This document shows, piece by piece, positions 58,831 to 64,000 of a stretch of 64,000 nucleotides of DNA; positions within the stretch are counted from its first letter, which is position 1, and every line of letters starts with the position of its first letter. The DNA is taken from IMG/VR virus record IMGVR_UViG_3300028821_000038, positions 98,315-162,314 of that record; one strand, 5' to 3'. The notes under the pieces are model-generated. The model was not told the origin of the DNA, made no database searches, and saw only the letters and a list, made by a program, of their open reading frames with translations. This DNA is from a virus. The position numbers and the translations under genes are program-made.

Positions 58831-60471
58831 TTATAGAATATTTCTAGTTCGTCTAGGCTTATGTTGAATATCTGCTTCTTCTCCTTTTTGGTTTTGTTTT
58901 TTAAGTCTTGATATAGCCTGCAATACGACCCTTTTTGTGAAGTTGTTGTAATCGTATAACAACACATCGCCACGTATGCCACCAATTCTCTTGGTGTTAA
59001 TCCCATATTTTCTGCAAAACTCCTTTGTTCCTGCCATGCAATTTCCACTTTGAATACTATCCTCTATACCAACAAATACATTGTGGGCCATTCTCATAAG
59101 GTATGTATTATCCATTTTAGTTTTTTTTCGTTTATTTATGGCCTCTATCGCTTTACGGTATAGCTTTTTGGGGGTTGTGTTTAGCAACTCTCTTAGTTCA
59201 AAGTGGTATTCTTCACCTTGGTATAAAATTGCATACAGCTCCATCGCAGCCCATGGATATGGTATGCTTTTTATGATATCTCCACTATTATCCCGCGCGA
59301 TTTTTTTTAGTTGGTTAAGGTGTTTATATTTTCCAAATATTCTCCCCTTTTTATCCATATTTTCACGCAAGAACTTTTCATATGCGGCGGCTACTGCCCC
59401 TTTTACAGTGCACGGAGAATCTGGGAGCATTTCTTGTATTTGATTTTTGGTAATCCATAGGGATTCATATTCCTTTTTTAATATTGTAATATTAAACCTA
59501 TCGTCTTTATCGTACTCTGAAAAATATGTATCTCCAATCATCAAGAGGTTGTTTATTCTGCCATCAATCTCGACAGCGCGGTGGGTTTCTGCTATAAATG
59601 AGATCATTTTCTCCATTATCTCATCTATATTGGAATTGGTTATCCATATCCAATATTCCTGCTCTTCTATCTCGTCCTTGTTTTTATAAGAGAGGCAAAT
59701 GTAGACCTGTTCACATTTCCTTGAGATATACCAATCCTTTCCTTTTCTGTGATATGTAACCACCTTATCATATGGATCTATTTCGTCGAAATATTCTTTC
59801 ATGCATTCAAATTCCATCTCCCAAAATGATTCTATTGCATCATTATTGTAATTTTCAACCCTCCCATTGATGTGATGCGTATATGCATCTGACCATTTGA
59901 AGGTTATGTCTGACCCATGAAATAAATCATAATTATTGCAACATGTGTCATTGTTGAAAACTATACAATTTTCCGGTTTGTCATATTCAGTTTCCATAAA
60001 ATCTTCTACCAGCTCATACCCCATCTTGCTGATTGCGGCCTTTATTGCGGCTTTTTGATCATCGAGGGTGGCACTATACTGGAAGATATCGAGCTCTCCC
60101 TTGTATGTTGGCCTTTTCGATACGGCGATATATTCTATCCCTTTAAAATTGCTTTCTATAATTTGGTTGATATCAAATTTTCTAAGTGACTCTTCGAAGG
60201 TCTCGTCTGTGTATGTGTATGTCTCCAATCTTAGTTCTTTATTCCTAATACTTATTGACTCTACAAACACATTGTCTGAGCCAACATTATTAACAAATCT
60301 TTTAACTCGGTTTCTTTTTTCTTCAGCATAATCACTGTCTTCAGGGTGATTGATTCCGTACCCGTAGACAGTTAGTGTAGAACCTTCGTATAGCCTAACG
60401 ACTCCATCCGAAGATGGAATCACAATAGCGAGATTGGCAATATTTTTTTTTGTTATTTCAAGGTTAGTCAT
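58831..60471 (-). CDS. Conserved large phage protein, 546 aa
   Basis: GGAGGACAAT precedes the start at 60471. The C-terminal part has SGNCMAGTKEFCRKYG…IGGIRGDVLLYD…RVVLQAISRL, a pattern I associate with a group of phage proteins of unknown function (Gly-Asn-Cys…Gly-Thr). The middle is basic and acidic by turns with many Tyr. No enzymatic motif. The largest gene of the leftward block. Confidence 0.65.
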   Translation of the reverse strand: MTNLEITKKNIANLAIVIPSSDGVVRLYEGSTLTVYGYGINHPEDSDYAEEKRNRVKRFVNNVGSDNVFVESISIRNKELRLETYTYTDETFEESLRKFDINQIIESNFKGIEYIAVSKRPTYKGELDIFQYSATLDDQKAAIKAAISKMGYELVEDFMETEYDKPENCIVFNNDTCCNNYDLFHGSDITFKWSDAYTHHINGRVENYNNDAIESFWEMEFECMKEYFDEIDPYDKVVTYHRKGKDWYISRKCEQVYICLSYKNKDEIEEQEYWIWITNSNIDEIMEKMISFIAETHRAVEIDGRINNLLMIGDTYFSEYDKDDRFNITILKKEYESLWITKNQIQEMLPDSPCTVKGAVAAAYEKFLRENMDKKGRIFGKYKHLNQLKKIARDNSGDIIKSIPYPWAAMELYAILYQGEEYHFELRELLNTTPKKLYRKAIEAINKRKKTKMDNTYLMRMAHNVFVGIEDSIQSGNCMAGTKEFCRKYGINTKRIGGIRGDVLLYDYNNFTKRVVLQAISRLKKQNQKGEEADIQHKPRRTRNIL

Positions 60472-61093
60472 ATTGTCCTCCTTTTTTATTTATAACAAAT
60501 AGACCATCGTGTATATACGGCCAATGTGGGATACTGTAGTACTTGATGGGGTATGGCACCAAGGCGTTAAAAAAGGCGTCATTGGCGCAGCATCCGCCCA
60601 GCCATTCCCCAATGTATAGCATTTGAGCCCCAGGTTTCATAGCCATCCATATATCCCTTGCGAGATCGTTGTAGTATGGAGGCCATGATAGTATGATTGT
60701 GTCATATTCCTTGGCGATTTTCACAGGATCTTCTCTAAAGTCAATCCCGTAGTCAAAATCGTCACAGTCAAATACATGCTCTTTGGGGCCATTGGCATAT
60801 ACTGTCATGCCTGCATCCCTGAGTTTCTTTGACAAAAAGCCGGAGCCGGCTATGATGTCAACGGTCTTGCCCATAGATAGGGCAACTATATTGCTAATCA
60901 ACTCATCACTTACGATACACCATGAGAGTTGAGAAATATATTCTTTCCTAAGCATCACATTGTCTGCCTGTAAAAGAATGTATTGCGCGTCTGTTATTTC
61001 GTCCTCTTTAATTTTCTTGAAGACTCTAGCAACTCGCTCCTCGTTAAAGCAAACATCATCATGCGCAAAAATCTTGTTTATAGTGCTTTTCAA
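60464..61093 (-). CDS. SAM-dependent methyltransferase-like protein, 209 aa
   Basis: Start TTG 61093, with GGAGG upstream; an ATG three codons before it in another frame stops at once. Motif I is IIAGSGFLSKKLRDAGM, the acidic loop ANGP…DCDDFDYG, and motif IV-like SWPPYYNDLARDIWMAMKPGAQMLYIGE. A class I Rossmann methyltransferase; the WPPY core is near the (D/N)PPY of amino-methyltransferases. DNA, RNA or protein could be the target. The overlap with the previous gene suggests coupling. Confidence 0.7.
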   Translation of the reverse strand: MKSTINKIFAHDDVCFNEERVARVFKKIKEDEITDAQYILLQADNVMLRKEYISQLSWCIVSDELISNIVALSMGKTVDIIAGSGFLSKKLRDAGMTVYANGPKEHVFDCDDFDYGIDFREDPVKIAKEYDTIILSWPPYYNDLARDIWMAMKPGAQMLYIGEWLGGCCANDAFFNALVPYPIKYYSIPHWPYIHDGLFVINKKGGQYD

Positions 61094-61113
61094 AGCATCC
61101 TCCTTTATTTGAT

Positions 61114-61130
61114 ATCATATATATATACCA
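61114..61130 (-). promoter_or_regulatory. 17-base GGTATATATATATGAT promoter element
   Basis: Minus-strand TGGTATATATATATGAT, identical to 63543-63559, lies 21 bases before the TTG start of the methyltransferase. It is probably a phage-specific promoter or its -10 region. Confidence 0.45.
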
Positions 61131-61188
61131 TTTAAAAAGACCTTCTGTTGTGCAAGCTAAAAAAAATACTTCCTAAAAAAGAAGGCTA

Positions 61189-61335
61189 AAAAAACAGGGG
61201 TTGGATGCTCTGCCGTGGCTCGTGCAGGCCTCCTGTTTTTTTATCTCGCGGGATATGTGAGCCAAAGCATATCCCGCCCGCTTTTCTTGTCCTTCAATGT
61301 GTCATCAGGGAGCGGAAACCCATTGACACACGCCT
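61189..61335 (-). other. Hairpin-rich 3' region of the 61336 gene
   Basis: No credible gene. Minus strand after the stop: TGTGTCA/TGACACA (61298-61304/61324-61330), GCGGGATATG/CATATCCCGC (61248-61257/61268-61277), then a hairpin with CAGG/CCTG and T7 (about 61189-61240), which may terminate transcription. A partly open frame without start crosses it and is ignored. Confidence 0.5.
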
Positions 61336-61551
61336 TTATTGCGCAGGTGGTTCTGCGGGTTTTAGCGCCTTTTTCTTGGCGCAGTACCTCTTTGCCCACT
61401 CCTCCATATGGACACCGTTGATGTGGCCCATTAGGCCACCTACTGTTTTTTTCTCTGCTAGTCTACCATCTTGGTAGACTAGTAGTGTTGCTATAAAGTG
61501 GCCCGATGGGCCACCAGTTATATTTGTCCATTCATACGTCAGGCTTGCCAT
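61336..61551 (-). CDS. Hypothetical protein, 71 aa, hairpin-rich coding sequence
   Basis: AAGGAGG precedes ATG 61551 (MASLTYEWTNITGGPSGHFIATLLVY…). Beta-rich N-terminal half, Lys/Ala-rich C-terminus. Inside the gene lie three perfect hairpins: GTGGCCC/GGGCCAC (61498/61508), CTAGTCTACC/GGTAGACTAG (61458/61473) and GTGGCC/GGCCAC (61423/61434). The 5' leader is the conserved structured element at 61571-61660. Function unknown. Confidence 0.6.
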   Translation of the reverse strand: MASLTYEWTNITGGPSGHFIATLLVYQDGRLAEKKTVGGLMGHINGVHMEEWAKRYCAKKKALKPAEPPAQ

Positions 61552-61570
61552 TTTTTCCTCCTTTTTATTG

Positions 61571-61660
61571 GAAGCCCCGGCATGGGGCACCCATAATTAA
61601 GCGGGTGTTAGCTGACATTTTAGTCAGCACATATCTTTCTTGTCATGTTTATCTACCAGC
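61571..61660 (-). promoter_or_regulatory. Conserved three-hairpin 5' leader, copy A
   Basis: Minus-strand order: TGGTAGATAAACATGA (weak form of the promoter element), GCTGAC-TAAAAT-GTCAGC, CACCC-GCTTAATTAT-GGGTG, GCCCC-ATGCC-GGGGC, then the AAGGAGG of the 61336 gene. Copy B (63475-63559) has the same three stems with different bases that keep pairing. A cis-acting RNA element is likely. Confidence 0.6.
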
Positions 61661-61856
61661 TTTTTTTTAAAAAGTTCACCCTTTTCGTCCTTGAGAAAAA
61701 TGGGGGCTAGAGAAAAGAAAAAGCTTTTTTGAGGCCCCTGATTGAGGCACTCTTATTAAGTGGGGCCGACATTTCAGCCGGCGCATAAAGAGCAGCATGT
61801 TGCACTCCAAAAAAGAGGCATTTGTATTGCGCCCCTCTTTTGGCGCTTTGGTGGGG
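61661..61856 (-). other. Non-coding stretch with terminator and leader copy C
   Basis: No gene seen. It holds terminator-like pairs for the 61857 gene (GGGGC/GCCCC around 61706-61738, followed by ATTTTT on the minus strand; CCAAAAAAGAGG/CCTCTTTTGG near 61807-61841), and a partial third copy of the leader at 61744-61790 (GCCGGC-TGAAAT-GTCGGC and CACT-TAATAAG-AGTG). Confidence 0.5.
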
Positions 61857-62234
61857 TTATTTTTTAAACCGAACAGCAGTCCCCACCTTTACTCCTTCGG
61901 CATATAGCACTTTGCCGTCGGAGCCAAACACCTTCCTGCCGGGGGACACGACATCATCCCTGTCTTTTAGGTGCTCGGGGCACTCTGGATGTCCTTGAAA
62001 TCTATGGAGAGCATCCAGAATGAATAGGGGAACTATGTATTTGATCCCCTTTTTTTTGGGTGGGAGATGGAGTATGTCTTGGTAAATCTGAACATACTCC
62101 ACAACTTCGCCTTGTCCTCCCACCGCCATATTTTCTGATACAAGCAGTGGCTTCTGCTTGTTGGCGGGGAAGGTAACCACCCCACTTTTCCCTTTTATCT
62201 TTATGGGGTGGTCGGTGAGGTTGATGTATTTCAC
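61857..62234 (-). CDS. Conserved phage protein with NLTDHPI opening, 125 aa
   Basis: AGGAGG lies about 11 bases before ATG 62234. MKYINLTDHPIKIK is a variant of the INLTPH opening found in many small phage proteins of unknown function, usually followed by a short beta domain. The stretch GGTGAG (62214-62219) within the first codons can pair with CTCACC (62237-62242) at the ribosome site and could limit translation. Several 8-9-bp perfect hairpins lie in the coding part. Confidence 0.7.
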   Translation of the reverse strand: MKYINLTDHPIKIKGKSGVVTFPANKQKPLLVSENMAVGGQGEVVEYVQIYQDILHLPPKKKGIKYIVPLFILDALHRFQGHPECPEHLKDRDDVVSPGRKVFGSDGKVLYAEGVKVGTAVRFKK

Positions 62235-62286
62235 TTCTCACCTCCTTTTTGTTTTTTTATTTTTTTTGAAATTACGCATAGCATGC

Positions 62287-62745
62287 TTACATTCTTATTT
62301 TGACGCCGATTAATTCCTCTATCTTGTTATAGAGGACCTCCCAGAAATGTTTTTTATCTGGATGTTGAGCACGACGTAATACAACAAGCTCCGCATATTC
62401 AAGCGGAAGCTTGTCAATTATCCATATTTCATGTGTCTCCGTATATTTGCGACCGTAATTGTCGGTCGCTTCCTCTTCTGTTTCCGTTTTTACCCTAGGA
62501 AGGGCTGCTAAATATTTGGCAGCCTCCTTTCGCTGCTTCAGAAGTCTTTCAGCAGCACCACTTTGCTCCATCAGAGACTTATATAGTGTTTCATTTATTT
62601 CTCCGCCAGCGCCAGTGGTAAGGTCGTCGATATTGATGTTCTGGGGAATTGGCCTCAGTTCCATTCCCCAAGCATTCTCTTTAATCTTCCTTATCATTTC
62701 CGCATAAGCTGCCGCTTTATACGGATTGTATCCAGAGCCAAACAT
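62287..62745 (-). CDS. Hypothetical protein, 152 aa
   Basis: AAAAGGAG precedes ATG 62745 (MFGSGYNPYKAAAYAEMIRK). Helical and charged; LRRAQHPDKKHFWEVLYNKI near the end. No known motif. Perfect inverted repeats occur in the coding sequence (TCCTCTAT/ATAGAGGA at 62315/62329; GCGACCG/CGGTCGC at 62449/62463). Confidence 0.6.
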   Translation of the reverse strand: MFGSGYNPYKAAAYAEMIRKIKENAWGMELRPIPQNINIDDLTTGAGGEINETLYKSLMEQSGAAERLLKQRKEAAKYLAALPRVKTETEEEATDNYGRKYTETHEIWIIDKLPLEYAELVVLRRAQHPDKKHFWEVLYNKIEELIGVKIRM

Positions 62746-62756
62746 TTTTTCTCCTT

Positions 62757-63452
62757 TTAATCAGGCTTTATTTCAAATAAATTGAACTCATTTGCCATTT
62801 TGAATTGCTGCAGAAGTCGTTTAAATTTCTTTTCGCTTCTTACTACAGCTGCTTCAATTTTTTGAATTCCTTCTTCGAACTTAGTCCCGTTCTCTAGGCA
62901 CTCGCGAATAATTTCGTCAGCGCCATAGTAGTGCATATACACTTTCTCGCTACGGTTAGCTAATTCCGTAGCTTTTCCTAGTGCTTCTTTGTATGCTTTC
63001 AATTCATCACCATTAAGCGTCTCTTCTTTTATTTTCTTTGTCAACAATATTTCATCGTTGACCATGAATAGCACTTCATCCCACCCTTGTCTTTTGAAGT
63101 GCTCTTTGATTATATCTTTATGCTCCCACACGGAGCTTTTATGCTCCTGTGGGATAATTATATACTTTTTTCTAATAACGCTTTTTATTGGCGCTCCCTC
63201 AAGTGGGAAGCGCCATTGTTCAATATTTTTTTCTTCGTCCCTAAATTGCTCCAACAAAACAATATCTATTGGAGCTACTTTTGCCCATTTATGGACATAT
63301 AGTCCCTTTGGGCCCTCCCTGATGTCATCTTCATAAACGAAGACGACATCAAGGCCCTCATTCCAGTAGTGTTTTATAAACACTACATTTTTCCCTCTCT
63401 TCCCTAGGGCTCCACCCCTAGGGAACTCTTTAAAAATTTTTAGTTTTATCAT
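62757..63452 (-). CDS. Hypothetical protein, 231 aa, very hairpin-rich coding sequence
   Basis: AAAGGAGG precedes ATG 63452. Begins MIKLKIFKEFPRGGALGKRGKNV; the C-terminal 100 residues are helical and charged. The coding strand has at least ten strong inverted repeats, for example TTCCCTAGGG/CCCTAGGGAA (63400/63416), GTAGTGTTT/AAACACTAC (63366/63378), a 16-bp tiered stem (63310-63357), and AGCACTTCA/TGAAGTGCT (63070/63095). Leader copy B precedes it. Function unknown. Confidence 0.6.
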   Translation of the reverse strand: MIKLKIFKEFPRGGALGKRGKNVVFIKHYWNEGLDVVFVYEDDIREGPKGLYVHKWAKVAPIDIVLLEQFRDEEKNIEQWRFPLEGAPIKSVIRKKYIIIPQEHKSSVWEHKDIIKEHFKRQGWDEVLFMVNDEILLTKKIKEETLNGDELKAYKEALGKATELANRSEKVYMHYYGADEIIRECLENGTKFEEGIQKIEAAVVRSEKKFKRLLQQFKMANEFNLFEIKPD

Positions 63453-63474
63453 TTTTTCCTCCTTTCATATAGAA

Positions 63475-63559
63475 GAGTCCATGACGTGGGCACCCGTAAT
63501 TAATCGGGTGTTGGCCAACATTTCAGTTAGCGCATTCTTACAATCATATATATATACCA
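63475..63559 (-). promoter_or_regulatory. Conserved three-hairpin 5' leader, copy B, with promoter element
   Basis: Minus-strand order: TGGTATATATATATGAT (63543-63559), GCTAAC-TGAAAT-GTTGGC, CACCCG-ATTAATTA-CGGGTG, CCA-CGTCA-TGG, then AAAGGAGG of the 62757 gene. Stems match copy A position by position with compensating or wobble changes, while loops stay nearly the same. Confidence 0.6.
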
Positions 63560-63712
63560 GCTTTTTAAATTAAGAAAATTTACTTTTTTCGTCCTTATAA
63601 AAATAAGGGGGGGAGCTATTATGAATTTAAAAAATAATAGATATGTAAAAAAGACTTCCCTAAAATCCATTCGGCCTTGGCGAGGCCGTTGGCAGAATGT
63701 AGCCTAAAAAAA

Positions 63713-63738
63713 AATAGGGGCCTCCTACCCCCCCTATT
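63713..63738 (-). terminator. Intrinsic terminator of the 63740 gene
   Basis: On the minus strand AATAGGGG and CCCCTATT (8-bp perfect stem, loop 10) are followed by TTTTTTT, directly after the stop. The stretch on to leader B (63560-63712) has no gene; it holds CGGCCT/AGGCCG (63672/63683). Confidence 0.75.
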
Positions 63739-63739
63739 C

Positions 63740-63994
63740 CTAGAGAGATATGTCAAAGATCTCTTTGACGTATCTCTCCATTGAAGCCCGTTCAGGGGCG
63801 ACAGCAAAAAACTTGCCCGCATGAACGAACTTCATGTAGTCGCGGGGCTCTAGACCGCGACCAACTCTCTCGAAAGATCCAGGCTCTGCTGGAGCCACCT
63901 GGATCTTCCAGTCTCCCGCCTTATCATCTTCCCAGACGACCGCCTCTACGTCTGGGTTGATGACACCGTTGAATACTTTCTGCCAGTGCCTCAT
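63740..63994 (-). CDS. Hypothetical protein, 84 aa
   Basis: Start ATG 63994, near the window edge, so an earlier start cannot be excluded. MRHWQKVFNGVINPDVEAVVWEDDKAGDWKI… then GRGLEPRDYMKFVHAGKFF, ending YVKEIFDISL. Beta-rich, no known motif. The coding part carries a 16-bp stem (63743-63758/63763-63778), AAGATCCAGG/CCTGGATCTT (63874/63898), CCCAGACG/CGTCTGGG (63931/63949) and GTCGCGG/CCGCGAC (63839/63855). Confidence 0.6.
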   Translation of the reverse strand: MRHWQKVFNGVINPDVEAVVWEDDKAGDWKIQVAPAEPGSFERVGRGLEPRDYMKFVHAGKFFAVAPERASMERYVKEIFDISL

Positions 63995-64000
63995 GTGCCC

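Noticed and set aside
58797-59048. 83-codon frame overlapping the end of the 58831 gene
   Set aside because: The other frame carries the GNC…GT…GGIRGDVLL pattern of the larger protein, so this one is a shadow.
61205-61477. Rightward 90-codon frame across hairpins
   Set aside because: Opposite to the operon, no ribosome site, overlaps the 3' region and end of the 61336 gene.
1-64000. Global reassignment of TAG or TAA to glutamine
   Set aside because: Many long structural genes end cleanly in TAG or TAA with a ribosome site for the next gene following, and contain no internal TAG, so the code as a whole is standard; only selected small genes show the pattern.
1-64000. tRNA genes
   Set aside because: I looked for a T-loop GGTTCGAnTCC with matching acceptor stem, especially at 470-1060, and saw none convincing; a tRNAscan run would settle it.

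Overview
The window is part of the genome of a tailed double-stranded DNA bacteriophage with an AT-rich genome. It shows a terminase large subunit, a probable HK97-fold major capsid protein, about 35 kb of virion/tail-fibre genes, and a large leftward block of small accessory genes. The host is probably Gram-negative, because a lipobox-bearing spanin-like protein lies beside coiled-coil membrane proteins. Host-type promoters are of the extended TGnTATAAT / TACAAT form in T-rich context, and Shine-Dalgarno sites are strong (AAGGAG). I cannot name the host from the sequence; Campylobacterota would fit the promoters, but that is a guess.

Layout. (1) 1-1572: end of one gene, a decayed small gene, tandem termin­ators, then about 1.1 kb without credible genes. 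This stretch holds a GC-rich, highly structured segment (540-900), a promoter, a second compact structured RNA candidate (926-1116), and a duplicated array of six 22-bp repeats (1189-1470). (2) 1573-38202, all rightward: small Gly/Ala-rich and Lys-rich proteins that look like internal virion components, a tail-fibre/adhesin cluster (fibrinogen-like, Ig-like and many LamG-like domains), a lysis-type cluster with a holin candidate and spanin candidates (12858-15916), then a long run of large beta-rich proteins. Many of these share an N-terminal motif of the form GFxFFxDxxL. (3) 38203-39925: a GC-richer IS607-family element (serine recombinase TnpA plus TnpB) inserted between virion genes. (4) 39941-46645: packaging and head genes: a terminase-adjacent protein, TerL, a Dam-type methylase with an in-frame amber codon, two tandem HExxH metallopeptidase-like proteins, a small coiled-coil protein, a decoration-type protein and the major capsid protein, closed by a bidirectional hairpin. 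(5) 46852-64000, all leftward: about 35 small genes of mostly unknown function, rich in Cys-ribbon proteins and internal paralogues. They include a degenerate metallo-beta-lactamase-fold protein and a SAM-dependent methyltransferase.

How it works together: the rightward genes make and package virions and lyse the host. The leftward block is probably an early/middle takeover region, read from phage-specific promoters with a GGTATATAT core.

Most notable. (a) Several otherwise continuous reading frames carry a single in-frame TAG or TAA where glutamine would fit, including the Dam methylase just before its SAM-binding motif. (b) A three-hairpin 5' leader occurs in three copies in the leftward block with compensating base changes. 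(c) The leftward genes, especially 61.2-64.0 kb, are packed with perfect inverted repeats inside coding sequence. (d) The unexplained structured region and repeat array lie at 0.5-1.5 kb. No tRNA, portal, tape-measure or polymerase gene was recognised in this window.
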